Source: Desulfocucumis palustris (lineage in GTDB: Bacteria; Bacillota; Desulfotomaculia; Desulfotomaculales; Desulfocucumaceae). Taken from it: a DNA stretch of 64,000 nucleotides. Where the stretch lies: the NCBI RefSeq assembly GCF_002933875.1, contig NZ_BFAV01000102.1:1-64000 (forward strand). Direction: 5' to 3'. Below the pieces are notes generated by a model, which saw only the letters and a list, made by a program, of their open reading frames with translations, did not search any database and was not told the DNA's origin. Position 1 is the stretch's first letter. The number at the start of each line of letters is the position of its first letter. The translations under genes and the position numbers were made by a program. This document shows positions 26,540-35,328 of this stretch, one piece after another.

Positions 26540-27574
26540 ATGAATGCCAGGTTGTTGACCAATAAAAATACCGGCAGAGTGGAGCTGGGCAAAGCTTTAC
26601 CCCTTGATACGCCTTTTTCAGTGCAGATGTTTGTGGCAAATACCTGTAATTTCAGATGCGCTTACTGTTTGCAAAGTCATACCAAAAAAATTCTCAAGGA
26701 TATGTCCTTCTCCAGGAAATTGATGAAATTTGATCTTTATAAAAAGTGTATTGATGGATTCAAGGATTTGCCGGGCAAGCTTAAGATACTGGTTCTGGCC
26801 GGATGGGGAGAACCGCTGTTGCATCCCCGGTTGGCCGAGATGATACAATACGCCAAAGCTCATAATGTGACGGATAAAGTTGAGATAATAACAAATTCTT
26901 ACGCGTTAACACCGGCTCTTGCGGATCAGCTGATAAAGGCCGGTCTTGACAGTATGAGAATTTCCATACAGGGGCTTTGTGCCGGCGATTACCGGCAGGC
27001 CTCGGGGGTGGACATCAATTTTGATCAGTTTGTTGCCAATCTGAAATATTTCTATGAGCATAAGAAAAGCACAAATGTATATATCAAGATTATGGACATT
27101 ATGTTGAAAAAGCCCGGGGACAGAGAAAAATTTTTTGATATTTTTGGAAACCTTTGCGATGAAATAGCCGTTGAATCGCTGATTCCCATGCTGCCTGAAT
27201 TTGATTACTCCAAATTTGGCAGCGATTTTTCAACTGAGCTTATGGGTAATAAGCTAGTTGAAACAGATATCTGTGCACTGCCATTTTATTCCTGTATTAT
27301 TGACGTGGATGGGCGCCTTTTGCCCTGCGGGGTATTTCCTCCCCCCGCCGGATTTGACAATGTGGCGGAAAAGGGGCTTGCCGCCGTGTGGCGTGGTCCT
27401 GAATATAATGCTTTTCTAATAAAGCTGCTGAAAAGGGAAAAAGCGCAAATACCGGTATGTAATAAATGTAAAAGACATATTCACGTAATGCGTCCAAGTG
27501 ATTATTTGGATGATTACGCGGAGGATTTAATACCTTTGTACGAAAGGTTAGAAGCTTATGAAAGCCGAGATTAA
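26540..27574 (+). CDS. Radical SAM/SPASM protein, copy 1 of 4
   Basis: A 344-residue enzyme. The radical SAM motif is C36-x3-C40-x2-C43 (NTCNFRCAYC), with LAGWGEPLLHPRLAEMIQYA and EIITNSYALTPALADQL in the barrel. The C-terminal SPASM half has CALPFYSCIIDVDGRLLPCG and PVCNKCKRH for auxiliary clusters. The leader PLDTPF before the motif is shared by all four tandem paralogues. AAGGAGAA precedes the ATG. It overlaps copy 2 by 17 bases. SPASM enzymes modify peptides, or sugars as in aminoglycoside synthesis; no precursor peptide gene is seen here, so a sugar or lipid substrate seems likelier. Confidence 0.88.
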   Translation: MNARLLTNKNTGRVELGKALPLDTPFSVQMFVANTCNFRCAYCLQSHTKKILKDMSFSRKLMKFDLYKKCIDGFKDLPGKLKILVLAGWGEPLLHPRLAEMIQYAKAHNVTDKVEIITNSYALTPALADQLIKAGLDSMRISIQGLCAGDYRQASGVDINFDQFVANLKYFYEHKKSTNVYIKIMDIMLKKPGDREKFFDIFGNLCDEIAVESLIPMLPEFDYSKFGSDFSTELMGNKLVETDICALPFYSCIIDVDGRLLPCGVFPPPAGFDNVAEKGLAAVWRGPEYNAFLIKLLKREKAQIPVCNKCKRHIHVMRPSDYLDDYAEDLIPLYERLEAYESRD

Positions 27575-28586
27575 GCCCAGCTATGACCTGAATAGAAAAC
27601 GCCTGGCCGATATAATTCCGCTGAGCACCCCCTTTACCATTTTTATAGAGCCTACCCGCCACTGTAATTTCAAGTGTTTTTATTGCCTGCACAGTACCAG
27701 GGGCAGGGAAAAGGGTGAATTCGCCAAAACAGGTTATCAAATCAAGCACATGGATTTTTCCATGTATGAGCTAATTATAGGGCAGCTTATGTCCTTTCCG
27801 GAACACCCCAAAAGAATCGTATTTTCAGGACTGGGTGAACCCTTGATGAATCCAAGGCTGCCCGAGATGATAAAACGGGCCGGAGATTCAGGAGCGGCAC
27901 AGCGGCTGGACATTTTGACAAATGCCTCCCTGCTCACCCCGGAACTCTCGGACGCATTGATTGCCGCTGGTGTCACCAGAATACAGGTATCGCTCCAGGG
28001 GCTTGACGCCCGTAAATATAAGGAAGTTTCGGGAGTGACGGTGGACTTTGACAGAATGTATGAGAATTTAATCTACCTGTATCAACATAAAGGGAATTGT
28101 TCAATTTTTATTAAGATTATAGACTCCCTCCTGGAGGGAGAGGCGGACAGGGAGCGGTTTTATAATCTTTTTGGGGATATCTGCGATCAAATATTTATTG
28201 AGCATTTGATAACCCTGCAGCAGCAGATGGGTGATCTTGGGGGCAGGGCGGACGATAGCCGTAATATTAACAACGAAGAGGTATTCTTTCGCAATGTGTG
28301 CCCGGTAATATTTTATATGCTGCAGATAGATGTGGATGGCAATGTGTTTCCCTGCCCCGTGGGGGGGCTGCCCAAACATTTTGCCCTGGGAAATATTCAG
28401 GACCAGTCACTAAGCCGGATATGGAACGGCAGGCGGCGCACAAATTTAATACGTGCGCATTTAATGCTTAACCGGAAAAAATTTCCTGTCTGCGCTACCT
28501 GTGCCACCTGCGCCACAGTGCTTGATGAAACTGAATTTCTCGATGACGCGGCCGGACGGCTGCTCAAGTTTTTCAACATAAATTAG
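27558..28586 (+). CDS. Radical SAM/SPASM protein, copy 2 of 4
   Basis: A 342-residue paralogue of copy 1. Radical SAM cysteines are C36, C40, C43 (RHCNFKCFYC), with VFSGLGEPLMNPRLPEMI and ILTNASLLTPELSDAL. The SPASM part has CPVIFYMLQIDVDGNVFPCP and then CATCATCAT, where a nine-base unit (TGY GCY/GCC ACC) is tandemly triplicated and supplies the terminal cysteines. The start lies within the end of copy 1, so translation is coupled. The next copy is separated by 213 bases carrying REP-like repeats. Confidence 0.88.
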   Translation: MKAEIKPSYDLNRKRLADIIPLSTPFTIFIEPTRHCNFKCFYCLHSTRGREKGEFAKTGYQIKHMDFSMYELIIGQLMSFPEHPKRIVFSGLGEPLMNPRLPEMIKRAGDSGAAQRLDILTNASLLTPELSDALIAAGVTRIQVSLQGLDARKYKEVSGVTVDFDRMYENLIYLYQHKGNCSIFIKIIDSLLEGEADRERFYNLFGDICDQIFIEHLITLQQQMGDLGGRADDSRNINNEEVFFRNVCPVIFYMLQIDVDGNVFPCPVGGLPKHFALGNIQDQSLSRIWNGRRRTNLIRAHLMLNRKKFPVCATCATCATVLDETEFLDDAAGRLLKFFNIN

Positions 28587-28666
28587 GGACATACCATCAT
28601 TTTATCTCGCTAACAGCCTGTAAGACACCATCCCTGAAGGTCGGGATAAACAGTCAATTAAGGAAA

Positions 28667-28773
28667 GGGGACACACCACTTATATCCCGTTAACAGCACG
28701 CGAGACCCCGCCCTTGATGGCGGGGAAGCATCAGATATCCGGCCTCTACCCTTTGGAATTAAGGTGTGTCCCC
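28667..28773. repeat. 107-bp REP/MITE-like inverted-repeat element
   Basis: GGGGACACACC at 28667-28677 is matched by its exact inverse GGTGTGTCCCC at 28763-28773. The interior includes ACCCCGCCCTTGATGGCGGGG, which forms its own hairpin. An imperfect related unit beginning GGGACATACCATC lies just upstream at 28589-28666. The element sits between radical SAM copies 2 and 3. Confidence 0.65.
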
Positions 28774-28799
28774 ATACCTAAAAGGTGAGTGTGTGAATT

Positions 28800-29801
28800 A
28801 TGCCTTCTGAAATAAAGCCCATATGCGGACTGGACAGGATAAAGCTGGCTGATGCGGTGCCTCTGGAAACTCCATTCACACTCTTTGTATTCCCCACCAC
28901 ATTCTGCAATTTCAGGTGCAAATACTGCGGTCATTCCCTGGGACCGGAAGGGATGGAGAAGAAATACAACTTTAAACCGCAGAATATGCCCATGGAAACC
29001 TATCACAGGGTAATAGAACAGTCGGAGGAATTTCCCGCCCGGTTTAAAGTTTTATCCCTCACCGGCCATGGGGAGCCGCTGATAAATAAAAACCTGCCCC
29101 GGATGATAGAGCTTGCCAAAAAGGCCGGTATAGCCGACAGGGTGGAGATAATAACAAACGCTTCCTTACTTACCCCGGAGATGTCCAAAGCCTTAATCCA
29201 GGCGGGACTTGATACCATAAGAATATCCCTGCAGGGACTTTCTGCCGTTAAGTATGGAGAGGTTTGCGGCCATAGCCTGGATTTTGAGGAATTGGTCGAT
29301 AATATCCGGTATTTCTATCAAAATAAAAAAGGCTGCAAGCTATTTGTCAAGGTAATGGATATAGCACTGGAGCCGGGAGAGGATGAAAAATTTTACAGCC
29401 TCTTTTCGGATATCAGCGACAGAATGTATATAGAGCAGTGCCGCCCAGTATATGACGGCGTGCATTACGCGGCGGGCGCCGCCGTCACCGCCGACCGTTA
29501 CGGCCGGGTTCACCGGAAGCGGCGGGTATGCCCGCTGCCCTTCTTCATGCTGGGAATATTCCCCGATGGGGATGTGGAGCCCTGCGACACTATTTACAAG
29601 CCGGTTGTGCTGGGAAATGTGAATGAGGACACTCTTTTAAATATATGGAAGGGAAGAAAACTGCGGGAATTTCAGATTATGCAGCTTAAAAAGCAGCGGG
29701 GCGGCAATCCCGGGTGCGCCGTGTGCTGCGCCCCCGACGACGTGTCCCACCCGGAGGATGTGTTGGATGCCGCGGCGGAGGATATATTGAGGCGGCTCTA
29801 A
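28800..29801 (+). CDS. Radical SAM/SPASM protein, copy 3 of 4
   Basis: A 333-residue paralogue. C36, C40 and C43 lie in TFCNFRCKYCGHS, after the shared leader PLETPF; the barrel has LTGHGEPLINKNLPRMIELA and EIITNASLLTPEMSKAL. SPASM residues are in CPLPFFMLGIFPDGDVEPCD and GCAVCCAPDD. AAAAGGTGAG precedes the ATG. It differs from copies 1 and 2 in the residue after the third cysteine (CGH rather than CLH/CLQ), which may reflect a different substrate. Confidence 0.88.
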   Translation: MPSEIKPICGLDRIKLADAVPLETPFTLFVFPTTFCNFRCKYCGHSLGPEGMEKKYNFKPQNMPMETYHRVIEQSEEFPARFKVLSLTGHGEPLINKNLPRMIELAKKAGIADRVEIITNASLLTPEMSKALIQAGLDTIRISLQGLSAVKYGEVCGHSLDFEELVDNIRYFYQNKKGCKLFVKVMDIALEPGEDEKFYSLFSDISDRMYIEQCRPVYDGVHYAAGAAVTADRYGRVHRKRRVCPLPFFMLGIFPDGDVEPCDTIYKPVVLGNVNEDTLLNIWKGRKLREFQIMQLKKQRGGNPGCAVCCAPDDVSHPEDVLDAAAEDILRRL

Positions 29802-29838
29802 AGCCCGGTAATTATTACAGCAAGAGGATGATTTTATA

Positions 29839-30852
29839 ATGGGAGGTAAAATTGTTACAGGCGTCACGCCCGGCGGTAAACGGACTGTTCTAGGAGAGGC
29901 GCTGCCCCTGGCTGCCCCTTTTTTAATACAGATATTTCCCGTTTACGGCTGCAATTTCAGGTGCGGCTACTGCCTTCACGCCCTGCCCCGGGAACGGCAT
30001 GGCTATATATCGGATAAAACCTTTTTGGATATGCCCTTATATAAAAAGTGCATAGATGATCTGGCTGATTTTAAGGCCAAACTTAAAATGCTGCGGTTTG
30101 CCGGAATAGGAGAACCCCTACTGCACAGAAATATCGCCCAAATGGTGGATTATGCCAAAACAAAGGATATCGCGGACAGCATAGACATAGTGACCAACGG
30201 CGTTTTGCTTGATGAACAGCTATCCCTTGCCCTTATAGCCGCCGGGCTTGACAGGCTGAGAATTTCAATTCAGGGTATTTCCGGGGAAAAATACGGTACC
30301 CTGGCCGGAATAAAAATAAATTTTAACAGATTTTTAAAAAAGCTGGACTTTTTCTTTCAGAACAGGGGCAAGACAAGGGTTCACATAAAGATAATAGATT
30401 GCGCCCTTTCCGGCGAAAGCGAGGAAAAACTATTTTTCGACATATTCGAAGGAGTCTGCGATACCATCGCCGTTGAGCATTTAACCCCCACCGTGAAGGG
30501 TATTGATTATAAAAGACTTGCCGGCGGAAAGGCGCTGAATGTTACACAGAGCGGTAATTGCATGGCGGAAACGGCAATATGCCCGCAGCCCTTTTATATG
30601 CTCCAGATAAACCCCGATGGAGCCGTTGTTCCCTGTTGTTCCATGTCATACCCGGGGGTTTTCGGCAACGCCGCGGAGCAAACCGTCCCGGAAATTTGGA
30701 AGGGCCCAAAGCTTGCCGGTTTCCGCCGGTTATTGCTGGATGGGGTGGAGAACGCAGGCCCCGTGTGCTCCGGCTGTTCACTGTTCAAATACGGAATATT
30801 CCCCGAGGATATACTTGACCCTTACGCGGGGCGGCTAAAGAGCCTGTATTAA
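29839..30852 (+). CDS. Radical SAM/SPASM protein, copy 4 of 4
   Basis: A 337-residue paralogue with C38, C42, C45 in YGCNFRCGYCLHA after PLAAPF. The barrel has FAGIGEPLLHRNIAQMVDYA and DIVTNGVLLDEQLSLAL; the SPASM half has CPQPFYMLQINPDGAVVPCC and PVCSGCSLFKYG. It follows copy 3 by 37 bases. All four copies keep every cluster cysteine I can locate, so none looks decayed. Confidence 0.88.
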   Translation: MGGKIVTGVTPGGKRTVLGEALPLAAPFLIQIFPVYGCNFRCGYCLHALPRERHGYISDKTFLDMPLYKKCIDDLADFKAKLKMLRFAGIGEPLLHRNIAQMVDYAKTKDIADSIDIVTNGVLLDEQLSLALIAAGLDRLRISIQGISGEKYGTLAGIKINFNRFLKKLDFFFQNRGKTRVHIKIIDCALSGESEEKLFFDIFEGVCDTIAVEHLTPTVKGIDYKRLAGGKALNVTQSGNCMAETAICPQPFYMLQINPDGAVVPCCSMSYPGVFGNAAEQTVPEIWKGPKLAGFRRLLLDGVENAGPVCSGCSLFKYGIFPEDILDPYAGRLKSLY

Positions 30853-30930
30853 TTGCGGTCGAAAAAGCAAGCTGTTTTCAGGCGGGCCGGCAAGTTGAAC
30901 AAAATGGCAAAAAGGTGGCGTTTTTTATAT

Positions 30931-32034
30931 ATGAGTGGAAGGATCCTTTTTATTCCCCCGGAATACGATTGTAATATCTCCAACGCCCAAATACTGAAGG
31001 ATACCTGCCTGGTGCCGTGCTTATTGCAAAAATATTACGGTTACCATACCACAATCGCCGCATATTCCATTGATGAAAGTCTTTTGAAGATTCATTTTCC
31101 GGACTGTAAATTTGAGTGTATCAATTATACGGGGATTTTTAACAGGGATGCGCATACATATATTAATGAACATGCAAACAACTTTGATATTCTGTTCATG
31201 TTTGGCCCTTATGAGTGCTATGTTGAATTCGGAGCGATATACAAAAAATGTAACCCTGACGGCAAGATATATTTAAAGCTTGACATGAACAGGTATTGGC
31301 TCTCCAGGATAATATCCACCCAACATTTTTCCGCGCTATTGGGAATGTGCCATTTAATTAGTGTGGAGTCATATAATCTGTACAGGATTATTAACCGGGA
31401 GACGCCTTTTAACGTTGAACTGATACCAAACGGTTTTTATGAAACCTTCCCGGTTGAGCCCCTGGGTTACCCGGAAAAAGAAAATATAATAATTACCGTG
31501 GGCCGCCTGGGTATAGTTGAAAAGCAAACGGATGTCCTGCTAAAGGCGTTTTTGGACGCCGATATACCCGGCTGGAAGTTAAAGCTGATAGGAAATGTTG
31601 CCCAGCGGTTTTTATCAACAATGGAAACATTCCGGGAGCATCCCAAATTTGAGCAAGCTGTTGAATTTACAGGACCGATTTATGACAGACAAAAACTTGA
31701 GGAGGAATACCGGAGGGCAAAAATATTCTGCATGACCTCCAATGTGGAAGCCTATGCGCATGTTTTCGCGGAAGCCGCCAAAAACGGCTGTTATATAATA
31801 TCAACCGATGTGGACGGCGCGTATGATATTACAGATAATGAGCAATATGGCACGGTTGTTCCCGTGGGTGATTGTAAAACCATAACCGGGGCTTTTGAAA
31901 AGATATGCCCGGATGACGATAAAATCCAGGAAGTGTTTAACGGAATGTATTCTTTTGCAAGAAGCGAGCTTTCATGGAAATATATTCTCGGCAAGCTGGA
32001 CATTTTATTTCATCTGAAGGGGCTGGCAAAATGA
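30931..32034 (+). CDS. GT4 family glycosyltransferase
   Basis: A 367-residue GT-B enzyme. The C-terminal domain is typical GT4: IITVGRLGIVEKQTDVLLKA, WKLKLIGNVA, VEFTGPIYDRQKLEEEYRRA and CMTSNVEAYAHVFAEAAKNG with the conserved acidic pair. Start choice is uncertain: ATG 30931 begins the natural N-terminal strand GRILFIPPEYD and has AAGGTGG 13 bases upstream; ATG 30904 and TTG 30853 are in frame. It overlaps the next gene by four bases. Probably a late glycan-chain transferase. Confidence 0.8.
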   Translation: MSGRILFIPPEYDCNISNAQILKDTCLVPCLLQKYYGYHTTIAAYSIDESLLKIHFPDCKFECINYTGIFNRDAHTYINEHANNFDILFMFGPYECYVEFGAIYKKCNPDGKIYLKLDMNRYWLSRIISTQHFSALLGMCHLISVESYNLYRIINRETPFNVELIPNGFYETFPVEPLGYPEKENIIITVGRLGIVEKQTDVLLKAFLDADIPGWKLKLIGNVAQRFLSTMETFREHPKFEQAVEFTGPIYDRQKLEEEYRRAKIFCMTSNVEAYAHVFAEAAKNGCYIISTDVDGAYDITDNEQYGTVVPVGDCKTITGAFEKICPDDDKIQEVFNGMYSFARSELSWKYILGKLDILFHLKGLAK

Positions 32035-33218
32035 ATTTTATGATTAATATTGAAAATAACTATTTAACACTGCGTGATGCCGCCGGCCACTTTGTAATAC
32101 CGTTATTTTCCGTAAATCCATCCGAGCTTAACCGTGATTTGTCCCCTCAGCAATTAATAGACTCATTTATTATAAATATAAATAAGTATGGAGAAGTTAT
32201 AAAGTACACCTATGGCACCACAACAATATTAGACATAATCGCCCTGTCTTCCCTTGTCTATCGCACATGTACAGGTGTAAAACATAAAAATTTGCGTGTT
32301 TTGGAAATGGGTAGCGGTTTTGGCTGCTCCACGGTTTTTATCGCTCTTGCCCTTAAAGCTTTTTCAGAGGATAATATACTATTCTGCCTGGATACCTGGA
32401 ATAAAGCCGCAAATAAAGACGGGCCCGGGGAAATAGATAATTATTTAAACTCCCTGGAGCACTTTCGCGCTGTAACCGGGTATATGGATGTGTCTGAACA
32501 GGTGAAACCGGTTGTTTGTGAATCCGTATATGGGGCGGAAGCCCTCAGAGATGATTATTTCGACATGATTTTTATAAATACCGCCGGCAATTATAAAAAT
32601 ATATATGCGGATATTTTAAAGGCCGTCCGGCTTATACGACCGGGCGGATTAATTGCCGGGCAGGGCTGTAACTGCAAAATGTCGCAATTGCCTGAAGATA
32701 TAAGAGACAGTATTGCTTTATCGGATGATCCCGGTTTTATAAAAGATTATAATGTCGGGACAATAAAAGCTTTGAGTGCTGCTTTTGGCGAAAATTACGG
32801 GCATTTTGCACCGGCCCTGGTCTGGCATAAAAGCATTTCAATGGAGGATAAGGGCGGGGCGCCTTTAGGGGAAACATTTGAAAAGATGATAACTGGTATG
32901 TTTAATTCCGTTATGGAAGCTCTTGCTTCCATAAACCAGGACAGCCTGAACCGGGAAAACATAAAACTTTTATATTTCATTCTCGAAATGGTTGAAAATA
33001 TTTCCGGATATTTAAGTAATAACTTTTATAATTTGCGGGACAGGGAAGTTAAAAGCACTACCATGCTTTTAAAAAACTATATTGTTCATATGATAAACGC
33101 AATGCAAAATTCACAGGCCCGGGTTGCCAAAAAGTATTTTCAAAAAGCCGCTGTTCTTCATCCGGAATGGAGCGGGAGGATCAGGCAGGAATTTAATGGT
33201 CATTCGCTGCAGCGTTAA
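32031..33218 (+). CDS. SAM-dependent methyltransferase-like protein
   Basis: A 395-residue protein starting at the ATG that overlaps the preceding TGA. The Rossmann core is seen at residues ~85-220: LRVLEMGSGFGCSTVFIALA, ILFCLDTWNK, FDMIFINTAGNYKNIYADIL and AVRLIRPGGLIAGQG. The C-terminal ~130 residues are mostly helical, with LLYFILEMVENISGYLSNN, and could mediate assembly. It resembles glycan-associated Methyltransf_24-like proteins. Its substrate is not clear. Confidence 0.7.
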   Translation: MNFMINIENNYLTLRDAAGHFVIPLFSVNPSELNRDLSPQQLIDSFIININKYGEVIKYTYGTTTILDIIALSSLVYRTCTGVKHKNLRVLEMGSGFGCSTVFIALALKAFSEDNILFCLDTWNKAANKDGPGEIDNYLNSLEHFRAVTGYMDVSEQVKPVVCESVYGAEALRDDYFDMIFINTAGNYKNIYADILKAVRLIRPGGLIAGQGCNCKMSQLPEDIRDSIALSDDPGFIKDYNVGTIKALSAAFGENYGHFAPALVWHKSISMEDKGGAPLGETFEKMITGMFNSVMEALASINQDSLNRENIKLLYFILEMVENISGYLSNNFYNLRDREVKSTTMLLKNYIVHMINAMQNSQARVAKKYFQKAAVLHPEWSGRIRQEFNGHSLQR

Positions 33219-33307
33219 AAATATTCCTTCAACCATTGGCAAATTTGGCCGGCTGAAAAAGTATTTAAAGCGGGCTGTCAGATTTGATAGAATGGTGGTT
33301 ATTTTGC

Positions 33308-33853
33308 ATGGAGATTTTGAAAAAGTCAAAAATTCAGGGCTGCTTTTTGCTGCGGCCTTTAACCTTCAGCGATGAGCGCGGCACGTTGATAAAACCATAC
33401 CACAGCGGGAGATTTAAAGCTTTGGGGCTTCACACCAAATATGACGAGGAGCTTGTTGTAACCTCTGCCAAGGATGTTATCCGCGGTTTGCATTTTCAAG
33501 GTCATCCACTGCCGCAGATCAAGGTTATATCCTGTGCGAAGGGAAAAATTTTAGACGTGGTGGTGGATATCCGTAAAGGCTCGCCCACATACGCCAAGTG
33601 GGACAGCTTCATTCTTGACAGTGAAAACAGCTATGTTTTATATGTTCCCGAGGGGTTGGCCCACGGATATGCTGTTTTTGAGGAAAATACCATTGTGTGC
33701 TATAGAATGTCAAATATTTTTTCAGCTGAGCTTGAAGGAGGTATAAGATGGGACTCGGTGGGGGTTGAATGGGGGATTGAGTCACCGGTTATTTCTGAAA
33801 GGGACAGAAACCTGATACCTCTTTGTGACATTGACAGTAAATTTATATACTAG
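33308..33853 (+). CDS. rfbC: dTDP-4-dehydrorhamnose 3,5-epimerase
   Basis: A 181-residue RmlC-fold epimerase. Signatures: LTFSDERGTLIKPYHS, VIRGLHFQGHPLPQIKVISC (catalytic His), VVVDIRKGSPTYAKWDSFIL, YVPEGLAHGYAVFEENTIVCY and GIESPVISERDRNLIPL. Length and motifs fit rhamnose RfbC better than the heptose-type epimerase at 14991. ATG 33308 follows a weak GGTGG. Its TAG stop lies inside the left end of the palindromic repeat, so the repeat inserted at the very end of the gene. Partners rfbD and rfbB are at 4074-5887. Confidence 0.87.
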   Translation: MEILKKSKIQGCFLLRPLTFSDERGTLIKPYHSGRFKALGLHTKYDEELVVTSAKDVIRGLHFQGHPLPQIKVISCAKGKILDVVVDIRKGSPTYAKWDSFILDSENSYVLYVPEGLAHGYAVFEENTIVCYRMSNIFSAELEGGIRWDSVGVEWGIESPVISERDRNLIPLCDIDSKFIY

Positions 33854-34035
33854 GAGAGTGTTGAAAAACACATTGAAAAAACAATAAACATGTTGCTAAA
33901 CTACCGCCGGAGGCCGTTCAAAAAGCCCCAGATGCAAGGCGCGACAAGGCCTCAAGCGGAGGCGTACTCATAGTACGTCGAGCATTGAGGCCGCAGCCGC
34001 AACGCAGCAGATGGACTTTTTCAACGGCCTCCTAG
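33850..34035 (+). repeat. Palindromic MITE-like element (complete copy)
   Basis: The unit runs from CTAGGAGAGTGTTG to CTCCTAG, so its ends are short inverted repeats. Its core (33909-34032) is a long imperfect palindrome: GGAGGCCGTTCAAAAAG pairs with CTTTTTCAACGGCCTCC, GGCCTCAA with TTGAGGCC, and the tip is CGTACTCATAGTACG. It separates rfbC from its terminator. A second, inverted copy is at the start of the window. No ORF of note is inside, so any movement would need a transposase in trans. Confidence 0.82.
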
Positions 34036-34047
34036 GATATTTTCCGG

Positions 34048-34080
34048 ACAGGGGCAGATTGGACTGCCCCTGTTTTATTT
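34048..34080 (+). terminator. Rho-independent terminator
   Basis: ACAGGGGCAG at 34048-34057 pairs perfectly with CTGCCCCTGT at 34064-34073, followed by TTTATTTATAAT. It probably ended the rfbC transcription unit before the repeat inserted. Confidence 0.8.
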
Positions 34081-34227
34081 ATAATCATTAAATTTATGTA
34101 ACATAATGTAAAAACATGGAATATTATAGCAACACAAGGAATGGGGTGATAATCCCCGGGCTGTTTGCCAATAATTTGAAAATATTTTGGCAAACGGCAA
34201 TTTACTTTACAGCTGGAGGGATTATTG

Positions 34228-34995
34228 GTGGAAAACAAGGATATGCATTTGGAGGACATTTGCAGAATTGCCGGTAAACTCAAACCTGACTGGAAAATTT
34301 CTCACAGCCCCGTGGATGGAGGCAAAGGGTTTGTGAGAGAGAGTATTCTTGCCTTTACCAAGGCGGGGGCTTTTTGGATTGTTATTCTCTGTGAAACCAA
34401 CAAGGTGGCCTTTAAGAGGGTAACACCGGAATGGGTCCAGTCATTTTCCAAGCTGGTCCTGGTTTCGGCGGAAGTGTTCGTGGTGTTTGATAAAAGGCAC
34501 CATATCGTAGAGTGGGCGGTTGCCCAGGATAAGAATTGTCCTGTGGTAAAAGATAAACCGAAAGACGGGCCGCCCAAGGACCACAAGGACCACAAGGAGC
34601 CGCCCAAGGACCATAAGGATTACAAGGAGCATAAAGACCACAAGGAGCCGCCCAAGGACCATAAGGATTACAAGGAGCACAAAGACCACAAGGAGCCGCC
34701 CAAGGACCATAAGGATTGCAAGGAGCACAAAGACCACAAGGAGCCGCCCAAGGACCATAAGGATTGCAAGGAGCACAAGGATCACAAGGAGCCACCCAAG
34801 GACCATAAGGATTGCAAGGAGCACAAGGATCACAAGGAGCCGCCCAAGGACCATAAGGATTGCAAGGAGCACAAGGATCACAAGGATTGCAAGGAGTCCA
34901 AAGACCACAAGGAGCCGCCCAAGGACCACAAGGACTGCAAGGACCCCAAGGACTACAAGGATCACAAGGACCATAAAGATTGTAAAGACCGCTAG
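34228..34995 (+). CDS. Unknown protein with small N-terminal domain and KDHKE-rich tandem repeats
   Basis: A 255-residue protein of unrecognised function. Residues 1-105 form a compact domain ([57 protein letters not shown]) that is clearly similar to the minus-strand protein at 51019. From ~115 on there is a 16-residue repeat, consensus [16 protein letters not shown], with Tyr replacing Cys in the first copies. The tail is rich in Lys, Asp and His with regularly spaced Cys, which could bind metal or form disulfide networks. GTG 34228 is preferred (GGAGGG 7 bases upstream). No signal peptide. A spore- or envelope-associated structural role is a guess. Confidence 0.75.
   Translation: MENKDMHLEDICRIAGKLKPDWKISHSPVDGGKGFVRESILAFTKAGAFWIVILCETNKVAFKRVTPEWVQSFSKLVLVSAEVFVVFDKRHHIVEWAVAQDKNCPVVKDKPKDGPPKDHKDHKEPPKDHKDYKEHKDHKEPPKDHKDYKEHKDHKEPPKDHKDCKEHKDHKEPPKDHKDCKEHKDHKEPPKDHKDCKEHKDHKEPPKDHKDCKEHKDHKDCKESKDHKEPPKDHKDCKDPKDYKDHKDHKDCKDR
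34570..34990 (+). repeat. 48-bp in-frame tandem repeat array
   Basis: About seven to eight tandem 48-bp units, starting CCGCCCAAGGACCATAAGG and ending CACAAGGAG, encode the 16-residue repeat. Neighbouring units are nearly identical at the DNA level, differing mainly by GATTAC versus GATTGC, while the last two are longer and irregular. This indicates recent unit duplication and probable length variation. Confidence 0.85.
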
Positions 34996-35328
34996 AAATT
35001 GCGCCCGCCGTGAAAAAAGAAAAACAATAAGCGGTGGGACATGGTAAAGAATGCATCTTTCCCGGGCCGGTTAAACTTTTCAATAAACTAACCCGGGAAA
35101 GAGATCTCTAAATTCAGGCCCCGGTTCTCCGGGATGTTTTCCGGAGCCGGGGCAGCAAAAAATGGAAGGATTTTGGAGTCCGGCAAACTCCTGCTATTTC
35201 AGCAGTATTTGCGACGGTTTTTAAATACTTCGTGCACAGTTAACCGTTTAAATGAATAAACTAAAATAAAGCAAATATCCAAAAATTAGGTGGGGTTTTT
35301 ATTTTTTTGTCAGATGGGATAATGATAA
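34996..35328 (+). other. 333-base intergenic region with two inverted repeats
   Basis: No gene is seen. CTTTCCCGGG near 35058 pairs with CCCGGGAAAG near 35093, and GCCCCGG...CTCCGG at 35118-35132 pairs with CCGGAG...CCGGGGC at 35141-35153. Neither has a clear T-run on the plus strand. The last ~100 bases before the next gene are AT-rich and may hold its promoter. Confidence 0.5.

Noticed and set aside
34441-34974. Long minus-strand ORF coding a Leu/Val-rich repetitive protein
   Set aside because: It is the antisense reading of the 48-bp tandem repeat; no RBS, and the plus-strand frame has a good RBS and a paralogue.
34570-34990. Possible CRISPR array
   Set aside because: The repeats are contiguous in-frame codon repeats without unique spacers.
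34412-35083. Second minus-strand ORF (Cys/Pro/Gly-rich, collagen-like look)
   Set aside because: Also an antisense shadow of the tandem repeat; the Pro-Cys pattern comes only from the repeat unit.
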